64,000 nt of DNA from IMG/VR virus record IMGVR_UViG_3300024259_000002, positions 1 through 64,000 of that record; one strand, written 5' to 3'. Below, one piece after another: positions 44,971 through 54,029 of the stretch. This DNA comes from a virus. Position 1 is the first letter of the stretch; every line of letters begins with the position of its first letter. The notes beneath the pieces are model-generated. The model searched no databases and had not been told where the DNA came from. It worked only from the letters and a program-made list of their open reading frames with translations. The position numbers and the translations under genes are program-made.

Positions 44971-47486
44971 TGTCCACTTATGAAGAGTTGTCTTTTGAGT
45001 TCGAAGCAGTTGTTGTCAATTCCAATGATGGCGAGCTGCTCACTGGAATATATTCTTCCGAACACGACATTCCTGGCTGGCGCTGGGATAGACGCATTGT
45101 TGAAGACCCCGCTACACCGTCTGCTTTCTATGGAGAGTACATTGGCGGGCACTCGATTGGTTTAAAAGATGGCCTGAGGCAATCCTGGTGGAGGAGTGGG
45201 ACTCTTGGGAGCCTTGATTACTCTGGTTTGCAAAGCTACAGGTCATTTGATTCTTTTACTTGGACTCCAGTTTTTACGATAGGTCCATACAGTGTTCTTG
45301 CTGAAGACAGGATCCTGTTTTCAGACTTCTCACATACAGCTCGTTTTAATACAGAAGACAATACAAACGGAGTAAATTACATAGAGCTCAGAGATGACTG
45401 TCTGGACAGCACGATTTCTATCAATCTTTACGCCAGAGATACAAATCTCATCAATCGCTTGAGGTATGGTTTTGACTATGTAGATAGTTTTACAGGCGCT
45501 CTCCAATATGGTGCTGATTCCAGACTCTCTACGGGCTCTGGTGATACTGTCTTGTGGAGTAATCTCTGCGACCGAGTCCAAGAGTATCGAGTTATTGATG
45601 GAGGCGTGTATCTGAACGGTGACTGGACTGTCACTGTCGGCGGATACTCTGGTGCGATCACGAATGACATCTTGGAAGATTCCTATGAAGACGCGGGCAG
45701 CGGAAACTCCACTGGCAGGAGAGTCTATACAGAACTCTTCCCCATCCAGGATAGTTCTGTTAGCCTCTATGTCTCTGACGGGAGTTCAGTCGAGGAGTGG
45801 ACAGAAGTCTCAAACCTGAATTTCAGCACTGCATCTGACAATCATTTCTGTGTGGATGAAGACCTTGGCATCATAACTGTGGGCGGCTATCAAGCCCCTG
45901 GCCTCGTACTAAAGGAAGATATTGATGAAGATGACGACGAGATCTTGGTTTTCCGATCCGAAGACATTGAGAGCTACCCTTCTCAGGGTATTATTGTCAT
46001 TGGGGATGAACAGATTTACTATGGCGAAAGAGGCGGAAACGGCTTTTATGACTGTATCCGTGGATACGGTGGAACAATTGCGGATCCACACATAGCCTAT
46101 TCTGCTGTTGCTGATGTACAGCATGGAGCCTCTGTCCCCTCGACTTCTACTATATATGTAGGCTATGTTGCTGTTCCGAGAATCGAATACGAAGTGACTG
46201 ATTATGAGCTCAGAAGCGCATGTCCGTCACTATCTCCGCTCAATTTGAAGCCTGCGAGCCGACTGAACTCGATAGGCATTGTCCAGGTGTCTGCTTCGAC
46301 AGCAGATCTGGCGGAGATAGTTCTTGAAGTAGACAGAGAGACAATCAGTTCCAATCTGTATGGGCCTCTGTACTTCGGAACAGATACTGCTCGCCTCACT
46401 GCTACGGCTTACGACTCCAGCGGGAACCCCGTTGAAGGAGTGGATCTAACAATCGATTTGGATTCTGGTCCGGGATACTTGGCCGGTGGTTTGTCCAGTT
46501 ACTCTTTTGAGAGTAACTCAGATGGTCAGATATACGCCCTGTATTATTCTCCATATGACTGGGATAGCATTGGGCAAACGGTAACTTCGATAACCCATAG
46601 CGGCAGTGATACCCTCATTGAGGCTTTGAACCTACCCTCCGGGCTGTCTCCTTCTGATATTACTCTGTATCAGATCCTCAAGCATGATGCTTCTTCTGGA
46701 ACTCAGGGCGAGAAGACTGAAGTATCTTCGGGATCCAACGACGGTACGCTTGATGACGGGACTATAGTCGGGGCATCTTCGATAATAATCGAGAATGTCT
46801 ATACTGATGCTGTCAGCAGATTCAATGGTGGATATGTCTACCTGCTTTGTGATGACAACGTCACTTACTATCGTGAGATAGTTCATGTGACTAATGAGTA
46901 TGCCGCTGATGGAATGATAGACGGCCACAAGCTGTACCTGGATTCTTCCGTTCCAGGATTGGGGACGGGGCTTCCTGTTCGGGCTTGGCTAATGACTGCA
47001 AATGCAGAAGAGTTTAGCACGAGTTCTCTCAGCGGACTGCCTGTCTTGATGTATGAATGGAACGACAATGTTCAGCATCCCCTCACTGGGGCTTCGGGTG
47101 CTTTCTATCCTCTCCTGCCTGACAGCATAGCTTCTGGTACCTTGACATACTCAGGACGGAGTCTGGCTGAGCCGGCTCCCTCCGACAGAACATCAAACTT
47201 GGGCGCTTATCTTTTGGTGACTTCTTCGATTGCTTCTTTCAGTGCCTGGGGGAAAGACCCAGTGTCTGGTAGAATAATTACTTCCAATACGGTTAGACTC
47301 AGGATTGATCTTCCTGAATATTTACGAGGCGTAGACTATTCAGGAGCCTTGCCAATCCCATATGGATTCACATTTATTTCTGAGTCGCACAATGTCGGGA
47401 CTGGTCTTGGTGGGGCAAACTTCTTGACCATCAATCCAAAAGCTGAATATGTTAGCTTCTTCACACTCAACACGAATTTCGGTTAG
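44970..47486 (+). CDS. Large tail surface/fibre protein with Ig-like domain
   Basis: 838 aa from ATG 44970, which shares its A with the previous TAA and has GGGGAG at 44959-44964. An in-frame ATG four codons earlier lies inside the previous gene and is rejected. The protein is Ser/Tyr/Asp-rich and almost wholly beta. Residues about 470-540 fit an invasin-type Ig-like domain (ARLTATAYDSSGNPVEGVDL). Several D-x-D or DEDDDE patches could bind metal ions. It is probably a fibre or baseplate periphery protein; the receptor is not known. Confidence 0.68.
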   Translation: MSTYEELSFEFEAVVVNSNDGELLTGIYSSEHDIPGWRWDRRIVEDPATPSAFYGEYIGGHSIGLKDGLRQSWWRSGTLGSLDYSGLQSYRSFDSFTWTPVFTIGPYSVLAEDRILFSDFSHTARFNTEDNTNGVNYIELRDDCLDSTISINLYARDTNLINRLRYGFDYVDSFTGALQYGADSRLSTGSGDTVLWSNLCDRVQEYRVIDGGVYLNGDWTVTVGGYSGAITNDILEDSYEDAGSGNSTGRRVYTELFPIQDSSVSLYVSDGSSVEEWTEVSNLNFSTASDNHFCVDEDLGIITVGGYQAPGLVLKEDIDEDDDEILVFRSEDIESYPSQGIIVIGDEQIYYGERGGNGFYDCIRGYGGTIADPHIAYSAVADVQHGASVPSTSTIYVGYVAVPRIEYEVTDYELRSACPSLSPLNLKPASRLNSIGIVQVSASTADLAEIVLEVDRETISSNLYGPLYFGTDTARLTATAYDSSGNPVEGVDLTIDLDSGPGYLAGGLSSYSFESNSDGQIYALYYSPYDWDSIGQTVTSITHSGSDTLIEALNLPSGLSPSDITLYQILKHDASSGTQGEKTEVSSGSNDGTLDDGTIVGASSIIIENVYTDAVSRFNGGYVYLLCDDNVTYYREIVHVTNEYAADGMIDGHKLYLDSSVPGLGTGLPVRAWLMTANAEEFSTSSLSGLPVLMYEWNDNVQHPLTGASGAFYPLLPDSIASGTLTYSGRSLAEPAPSDRTSNLGAYLLVTSSIASFSAWGKDPVSGRIITSNTVRLRIDLPEYLRGVDYSGALPIPYGFTFISESHNVGTGLGGANFLTINPKAEYVSFFTLNTNFG

Positions 47487-47491
47487 AAAAC

Positions 47492-49285
47492 ATGGCAGAC
47501 AAATTAAAGAGCGGGATCGTAGCACTTCCAGACTTCTCTGATGGTACTCAGCCCACCGCCAAGATGCTCAATTCGTTGGGTGATCAAGTTGAAAATGGGC
47601 TACAAGAAGTAGAGAAGGCGATCGGTGACATTCACAGTGAGTCCTATCCTTACAGTGGCAGTACAGGGACACACCTGACGCAAGTATGGGGCAAGAACCC
47701 TGCGAGTGGCAATGATCTGAGTAACGCGATTGAGCGTAGGCTGGACATTGTAAACTTAGCAAGACTGATTGGTCCTGCAGCGAACCTCAATCCAACTACT
47801 CTGGATATCGTTGGAAGCATTACGAATGAGGTCGTTCCTGTGAACTGTCATGAGTATCAGCTTAGGTACTTGCCGAGTAATACTCCCACATTCAGTGATG
47901 CTGCGGTGTTCGCCAATCCCGTGGCTGATCCTACTGACATCAGTGCTGCTGGTGACTACGCAGTAGATGGACGCAGTGTTCACGCTGGTTCTCTCATTGT
48001 CTTGGGGACGACTATTAGTTATGAGACGACCCCAACGCAATGGGGTCAGGGATCTTCGTATTCTCATGGCCGTTTCAATGTCATTCCGGATCCTAACCAG
48101 ATAGAAGCTGGTAGCTCTGAGGTTTTGGGTATCGTCGGCCCAGATGCAAACAGCCGTTATACTCTGTCGCTTCCTGCAGTGAGAGTACAGCAGACTAACT
48201 ATGATGGAGACAGCACTGCTCTCTTGGCTGCTGAGGACTCCAGCTATGACGTGCAGCTACAGCTGCCGCATGTTCTGACTGAGAATCTCAGTTCTGGTGA
48301 TGTGATACCTGAGGGCTTCCTGTATCTGCGAAACCATACGAGTGGCGAGCTGTACACAGAGGCAACTTACTATTACAACTCCGAAACCTCTGTGCAGATA
48401 GGCGGCGTAGACCTCAGCGGAGCCGCCGCTTATGACTACTATTTGATAACTGTTGGCTCTGATATTACCACTGCCATTGATGACCTGCGGCAGAAGCAAT
48501 TCAAACATTCTCACGATGGCACTTTCGGAGAAGCTCCAATAAGTATATTCTCTGTTACTGGCTTCACTCAGTATGCAGGATTCAGCGGAGCTTTCTGTTC
48601 ATCGAACATGCCAAGCAACTTTGCTCCTCAGTATCTGCACAGGGATGGTATCAGTGCTCTGGATAGCAACCTCAATGACCGAAATGGCATGAGGGGTTGG
48701 CTGGGATTCATCTTCCAGGGTCAAGGGGCGGGTGAAGGTTTTGGTCCGGCAGCTCCTGGTCTCACAGCTACTTATGGTCTTTCTTTCGGTGACCCTACGG
48801 ACACTGATTTCAGAGGCCGAATCTACAAGAACACTGCAAACGAGATGCAGTATGAGGCTCCTGTATCTAACTTGCCAACGCTCGGTGTAAACCATAGATT
48901 CTCTGATGGTCCTGTACTAACAGAGGAAGGCGTGGTAGCGACTGAACTTACTGGGCAGACGGCGTGGAAAATATGGACCGGAGAAGTAGAATTCATAAGT
49001 GTGTCGACTGCTGTTGTCAGGACACAGTCGATTGCTGAGCTCTATGGCAAAGAGATTTATGAAATTAGTGTCATAGTTGATATTGACCCTGCAGTTGGGG
49101 CTGCAGGAACACCAGTGTGGCTCAGTCAAGGTAGTGGTTCAGCAATTGGCCTTGATTTCGCTTTCAGTGTATACGGATATGATCAGTCTATAGGCACGAC
49201 TTGGGATCTTGAAGTTGAGTTTGATGGTGCCGCCTGGAACGGCAGCACGCATGACGTCCGCTATGTAATTCGCTACAAGGACTAA
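47492..49285 (+). CDS. Tail fibre-like protein
   Basis: 597 aa. The N-terminal 60 residues (LPDFSDGTQPTAKMLNSLGD, then VENGLQEVEKAIGDIHSES) are helical and probably attach to the baseplate. The middle is beta-rich. Residues about 330-350 have KQFKHSHDGTFGEAPIS, a histidine-rich HxHDG turn of the sort seen in tail fibres, where it may bind metal. The C-terminal 120 residues look like a compact beta domain (EVEFISVSTAVVRTQSI). The start ATG has only a weak ribosome site. Confidence 0.65.
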   Translation: MADKLKSGIVALPDFSDGTQPTAKMLNSLGDQVENGLQEVEKAIGDIHSESYPYSGSTGTHLTQVWGKNPASGNDLSNAIERRLDIVNLARLIGPAANLNPTTLDIVGSITNEVVPVNCHEYQLRYLPSNTPTFSDAAVFANPVADPTDISAAGDYAVDGRSVHAGSLIVLGTTISYETTPTQWGQGSSYSHGRFNVIPDPNQIEAGSSEVLGIVGPDANSRYTLSLPAVRVQQTNYDGDSTALLAAEDSSYDVQLQLPHVLTENLSSGDVIPEGFLYLRNHTSGELYTEATYYYNSETSVQIGGVDLSGAAAYDYYLITVGSDITTAIDDLRQKQFKHSHDGTFGEAPISIFSVTGFTQYAGFSGAFCSSNMPSNFAPQYLHRDGISALDSNLNDRNGMRGWLGFIFQGQGAGEGFGPAAPGLTATYGLSFGDPTDTDFRGRIYKNTANEMQYEAPVSNLPTLGVNHRFSDGPVLTEEGVVATELTGQTAWKIWTGEVEFISVSTAVVRTQSIAELYGKEIYEISVIVDIDPAVGAAGTPVWLSQGSGSAIGLDFAFSVYGYDQSIGTTWDLEVEFDGAAWNGSTHDVRYVIRYKD

Positions 49286-49288
49286 CCT

Positions 49289-51370
49289 ATGTCCTATTTC
49301 TCGTTAGAGCTCATTGCCCATGGTGTTCCTCATGTTCACTATCTGCCCCTGTCTGCGCATGCCCACAAGTACACTGAAAGATTCATCTATACAGACAGAG
49401 TAGACAATAGCTCTGTTCCTCTTGTGTATTTCGAGAGCGAAGAGCTGGACAGTCATAGGAATCTACAGGTCGTTGATTATTCGTGGTCCGTTCCAGAGAA
49501 CGATGTTGAGTTCTCTGGCGGCAAGGACAACTGGGTAAAGACTGAGAGTGTAAGCTACAGCTGTGCGTATAAAGACATAGCTGCTACAGACGTAGTGATT
49601 ACAGATGTCCACGGCAAAGAGAGACCGCTATTCTTTGTACACGAGCTTCCGGATGACACTGTTGAGGCTTCGATCTTCGTGTCGGAAAACGGAAAGATCG
49701 TTGACAGGGAGTCAGGCTATTACATAAATCTTGACATGGGAATCATCTATACGAACTATCGGAACAGCTACAGCCCAGTAACTGGAGCATACAAGTTACA
49801 CTATGTAGTCTCTGTGGACTCTTCTGGAGAATCCACTACGAAGCTTCTCAATCCTCGACCTGCTGCAAAGCTGGCTACTTGGGAAGATGTGGGCTCCGAT
49901 GGAAAACTGACATCTGCCTATCCTGTTTTTTCAAGAGAGAGCTCTGGTTCCGGCTACACTTTCTATTTCAATTCTACCGGCCCTTGGTATATCCGTAAGA
50001 TATCCACTTCTATTATAAAGCCGTTCTTGCCAACTGGTAGAACTTCAGAAGACTCTTGGTATCTGAGGTTCTCTGCTGGTGAGTGCAACGCTCTTGTAAA
50101 TAGCAGGATCAGAAACTATCGACTTCCTGAGTTTGATGCACAACCGTTCTTTCCATACAAACCATATGTTTTTTCTTCATATCGCCGTTTGAGTTGGGTA
50201 AACTCAAGAACTTTGTATGCAAATCGTGACAAAATTTCTGTGAATCCCAATTCTTCCATGCATTTCCAATTGTTTGTCTATGATGAAGACGAAAACCTGA
50301 CACGAGTATGGAGCACTGACTCCAGCAAAGATGGAAGCAGATACTCAGATACTGATATTTTCATTGAGGCGGACAAGGTCCTGGCTTGGGACAATCAGAA
50401 TGGTTTCGTGAGTTTCTCTGCTGACTTGGACTCTGCATGGAGCTACAAGGCTTCGATGTATCTTGAGATGAATGATATTGAGTGCACCCATCAATCATTG
50501 AACCCATTGCACAACTCTAATGCTTTGGATTACATGTGGGTATATTACATTGTCCCAGACGTTCATGATAACGATCGTGCGCTGCATCTGATTAGTGTTG
50601 ATCGAGATGGCAAGATTGCGTATTGTTCGCAATCAGCTGGGACCAACGTACCAAATCTGCAGATGTTCGAGGCAGACGGCTCTGTTAACAGTGATACTGT
50701 TATTGGAATGGACTATATTTCTTCTGATAGCTCTGTAGTGACTTTTACTACTGAGTATTGCTCGGGTCAGGCTAATGATGTTGCTTATTTCGTGGTAGCA
50801 GAGGCTCTCTGCTTGGACAGAAGTCTGGAAGGTGACGTCTTTGTGGCTGACGTAAGAAGAAAGCCTGGGATAGATCCTTCTGAATTCGATTCTGCTATTT
50901 TGGCGAATTCAAGACTGCTGCAATCCGAGTATGGCTTTGGTGATCAGGGTCAGCAGGTTCCACTCAGCAGTGTCATGGTTGTAAGACCTCCTCTCTCTCT
51001 CCTTGAAGACTATGGCGGTGAGCTCACCCAGCTACAAGCCGAAGCCTTGATGCGGACATACACTCCAGCTGCTGTCGCTACAATTTTCAAATGGGACTGG
51101 CCCAAGGCTGCTTTGTCTGGTGAGCCTCTATCGACATACAACAAGCTCATAGCTGATTGGCAGGGGATCTACACTTATAAAATGTATAGAAGAACGAATC
51201 CAGTAGGAGACTGGTCTCTGATTTATTCAGTTGACAGTGTTTCTCAGGCTGACATCGAGTATCATGACACTGACATAGACTCTGAAGAGATCTATTATTA
51301 TTGTGTAAGGGTAGAAGACAATGGCGTCGAGTATCCACGTTCCAATGAACTCTCCATGAAAGCGAGGTAG
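49289..51370 (+). CDS. Tail fibre-region protein with C-terminal fibronectin-III-like domain
   Basis: 693 aa. The N-terminus is His-rich (HGVPHVHYLPLSAHAHKY), which may be a metal or folding site. The middle is beta-rich with the repeat-like motif ESGYYINLDMGIIYTNYR (recurring module). The C-terminal 70 residues (YKMYRRTNPVGDWSLIYSVD ... EEIYYYCVRVEDNGVEYPRS) have the pattern of a fibronectin type III domain ('y.iyR......w..i........y.D.......Y.Y.V...d'). It is likely an external baseplate or fibre protein. Confidence 0.66.
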   Translation: MSYFSLELIAHGVPHVHYLPLSAHAHKYTERFIYTDRVDNSSVPLVYFESEELDSHRNLQVVDYSWSVPENDVEFSGGKDNWVKTESVSYSCAYKDIAATDVVITDVHGKERPLFFVHELPDDTVEASIFVSENGKIVDRESGYYINLDMGIIYTNYRNSYSPVTGAYKLHYVVSVDSSGESTTKLLNPRPAAKLATWEDVGSDGKLTSAYPVFSRESSGSGYTFYFNSTGPWYIRKISTSIIKPFLPTGRTSEDSWYLRFSAGECNALVNSRIRNYRLPEFDAQPFFPYKPYVFSSYRRLSWVNSRTLYANRDKISVNPNSSMHFQLFVYDEDENLTRVWSTDSSKDGSRYSDTDIFIEADKVLAWDNQNGFVSFSADLDSAWSYKASMYLEMNDIECTHQSLNPLHNSNALDYMWVYYIVPDVHDNDRALHLISVDRDGKIAYCSQSAGTNVPNLQMFEADGSVNSDTVIGMDYISSDSSVVTFTTEYCSGQANDVAYFVVAEALCLDRSLEGDVFVADVRRKPGIDPSEFDSAILANSRLLQSEYGFGDQGQQVPLSSVMVVRPPLSLLEDYGGELTQLQAEALMRTYTPAAVATIFKWDWPKAALSGEPLSTYNKLIADWQGIYTYKMYRRTNPVGDWSLIYSVDSVSQADIEYHDTDIDSEEIYYYCVRVEDNGVEYPRSNELSMKAR

Positions 51371-51372
51371 CC

Positions 51373-51834
51373 ATGGACCTACAATTTGCCGATGGCCTGA
51401 CTGCCGAAGTCATTTACGATCCCAAGACAATTCATGGTGGGGCCACATCTACTGGTCCAATAGTAATTACTGTGAGTAATCTCTCTACTTCCGATCATGA
51501 TAATCTGGGCTTCTATGTTCGACAAGCCTCCAGTGTAGGTGATGTTGACAATCCAGCTACGTACCCTCCAGCTACTGATTATCAGGACTTGCTCACTTGG
51601 GGAACAGAAACCTATCGAGGAGCCCAGCCAAGAGGAGGGCTGATTGTCTCTTTTACTGACGCCGATGGAAATGCTGTGAGCCAGTACATTCGACGAGGCG
51701 TCGGTGCCTCTTATCTCACACGGATCTCCTATGGGACTCTGGCTTCAGGCAGCTCCTTCCAGGTTTCCTTTGAATTGGAAGTGCCTCCAGCTGTAACGGT
51801 GAGAAGGCTCTTCGTAGATGTGGTGGCTGAATAA
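51373..51834 (+). CDS. Small beta-sandwich tail protein
   Basis: 153 aa with GAGG upstream. It is all-beta by pattern: GPIVITVSNLSTSDHDNLGF near the start, then RGGLIVSFTDADGNAV and SFQVSFELEVPPAVTVRRLF. No catalytic motif is seen. It lies at the head of the three large related genes that follow and is coupled to them (TAATG), which suggests that it is made along with them, perhaps as a partner or cap. Function unknown. Confidence 0.62.
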   Translation: MDLQFADGLTAEVIYDPKTIHGGATSTGPIVITVSNLSTSDHDNLGFYVRQASSVGDVDNPATYPPATDYQDLLTWGTETYRGAQPRGGLIVSFTDADGNAVSQYIRRGVGASYLTRISYGTLASGSSFQVSFELEVPPAVTVRRLFVDVVAE

Positions 51835-54029
51835 TGCCTGTCTTCAAAGACCACGTTAGCTTTGGAGACGAGCTGCTCAAAGCAGCTCGAAGAAGGGTTG
51901 CAGACATTGGCTCTCACGATCTCTCTGACTTTGAGATAGACGAGCTTGCCGCCAGGTACCTCCAGACTCACCCTTCTTCTTTGAACGCAAAGCCGATAGC
52001 TGCTGCTGCTCCCTTGGGCTCTCTCGAATGGACTGAACTTTATCGTGACACTAAATTCTCTGTTGAATCGGTTAACAGGAAGCTGGGAGTCATGGAGGGG
52101 AAGGTGGCTGCGCTCAGTCGTAACATGATGGGCTCCTTGTTAGAGATGCAGAGAGAAACTGACTCTCTTCTCTCGGAGGTTTCGGAGCAGAGTATTCGCA
52201 TCAATGGCAACTATGACCTGGTGCACCTGAATTCAGCTGTCAGAGGGATGGATATGCCCCTCCCTCAGAATGATGATTCCTGGAACAAAGACTTCAAGAC
52301 TGAATACGAGTTGCCGGCAGAAAGTGGAATGGCGGTCATGCCAAGTAATGGCTTCACCCTTCCAATTAGAGAATCAGTCAGTGTTCCAATCGTGGATGCT
52401 GTGGTGATTGATGAGAAGACTGATGTGGGTGAAAGTGTTCAGCCGCTGGTGTCGAACTCTCCAAAAAACGTATTTCTTCCTAACAGAGTCTTTCGTCATG
52501 TGATCGCGAGAGCCAGTCATGATGACTCTGCGAGATTGTACAAGGAGAAGACGTCTCAGGATGAGTATCCATACAGCTGTACTGCGTCTTGCACTGTTCA
52601 GATAGAGCTGCCAGGATCGATCGCCGTCAACCGTGTTGACATCGTTCCGGCCGGGGCCTCGGCTCTCTCTGTCTCCAAGATCGAATATGTGAACCAGGCT
52701 GGCGAAGAGGTTGAGCTCACTACTTCTGTTCTTTCTTCTGACACCGGACTTGTTGTTTTGTTCAGTCCTATCTTCGCTAAATATTTGAGTGTTACATTTG
52801 AGCAATATGCTCCAGTTACGAGAGAGCCTGTTGACATCGAGGATCCGAGAGAGTCTTTCATGGTCTCCTTCTTGGAAGGCGCCGGCTTTAGTACGAGGCT
52901 TGCGTCTTCCAGTCAGAATGTTTCTGGGCGAGTCTATGATTTCTCGATAGAGAGTATCTCTGTTTCTTTTGTCAAGTATCGAAACTTTGGAGCGTTTAGA
53001 TCCCACGCTCTCTCTGTGAACTCTCCTCTTGGTTTGGATCTCTCTGTAGATGTCGAGGCTATCTTACCTCCTTCTGAAAGAGACGCTTACGGCAATGTCG
53101 TGACCCTTCCAGAGGGACGAGTACTGTACGAGAGCTATATCGGGGCAGAACTCAAAGCGAGTGATGGCAGAGACAGACTGAATACTCTGATACCCGTGCC
53201 TGATACATATCCTTGGCAGGTTGAATTCTTGGCCCCCATAGGGGCCGAAGCCAAGGTCAAGCTATTCCCTGATCTGAGATGGGAGATTGACAAGTCCTTC
53301 TTGAACTACGCTGCTGACCGTTTTGGCAGCTGGGTGATCTTCAACACGAAGGAAGCGCACGGGCTCTCAGTGGGAGACACGATTCAGATTGTAGCACCTC
53401 TCGACTCTGGCGTCTCTGGGAGTTACGAGGTTGCACAGGTTCTTGCTGACGACTCTTTCACAGTGTTGATAACAGCTTTTGATTCACCGCCAACATACTA
53501 TGTCTTTGATGACAGTCAGGCTTACTTTTTTACTGAAGTTCCTGATGATCCAATTGAAGTGTATGATGGAACGAGTCTTTTGATCTTCGGCAGTGACTAT
53601 GAGATAAGTCTGGATGCCGGTACCACATGGCACTCTGTCTGGCCAGTCAGCGGCTCTTATGAATATTTGTATAGGAGTGCTCTTGCAGGGAACTTCCGTA
53701 TCAAGTTTGCAGACAAGAATCCTGCCTCTCTATACTGGATAAAATACCGAGTACTCCCCAACCAAAAATTAATACCTGATGGAAAGTGTTTCTTGAAGAA
53801 TGGCCATGTCATGTTTGCTCCATGGACTGAAGCTGTCCAGGGTACCTTCAGTACCGTGATTCTGTTCAGGACGAATACGTTGCACCCTTATGTGACTTCA
53901 ATTCTCAGAGAGTATTCTTTGAGAGTTCAGGAGTACAAAGCCAACAAGAGGTTTTTCTCCTTACCTATGAAGAGAAGACTCATTGCTCGGAAAACGAGAA
54001 GGGGGCTGAATGTCACTCAACGCCATTAG
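51834..54029 (+). CDS. Large tail-surface protein, family member A
   Basis: 731 aa, TAATG overlap with the previous gene. Layout: N-terminal helical region (residues 1-60), a long coiled-coil-like part (about 70-135: SVESVNRKLGVMEGKVAALS...), a linker, then a beta domain with NRVDIVPAGASALSVSKIEY, like a discoidin/galactose-binding jelly roll, and more beta domains to the end. The C-terminus is basic (RRLIARKTRRGLNVTQRH). The two following genes have the same order, so this is one of three diverged relatives. It is likely part of the adsorption apparatus; target unknown. Confidence 0.63.
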   Translation: MPVFKDHVSFGDELLKAARRRVADIGSHDLSDFEIDELAARYLQTHPSSLNAKPIAAAAPLGSLEWTELYRDTKFSVESVNRKLGVMEGKVAALSRNMMGSLLEMQRETDSLLSEVSEQSIRINGNYDLVHLNSAVRGMDMPLPQNDDSWNKDFKTEYELPAESGMAVMPSNGFTLPIRESVSVPIVDAVVIDEKTDVGESVQPLVSNSPKNVFLPNRVFRHVIARASHDDSARLYKEKTSQDEYPYSCTASCTVQIELPGSIAVNRVDIVPAGASALSVSKIEYVNQAGEEVELTTSVLSSDTGLVVLFSPIFAKYLSVTFEQYAPVTREPVDIEDPRESFMVSFLEGAGFSTRLASSSQNVSGRVYDFSIESISVSFVKYRNFGAFRSHALSVNSPLGLDLSVDVEAILPPSERDAYGNVVTLPEGRVLYESYIGAELKASDGRDRLNTLIPVPDTYPWQVEFLAPIGAEAKVKLFPDLRWEIDKSFLNYAADRFGSWVIFNTKEAHGLSVGDTIQIVAPLDSGVSGSYEVAQVLADDSFTVLITAFDSPPTYYVFDDSQAYFFTEVPDDPIEVYDGTSLLIFGSDYEISLDAGTTWHSVWPVSGSYEYLYRSALAGNFRIKFADKNPASLYWIKYRVLPNQKLIPDGKCFLKNGHVMFAPWTEAVQGTFSTVILFRTNTLHPYVTSILREYSLRVQEYKANKRFFSLPMKRRLIARKTRRGLNVTQRH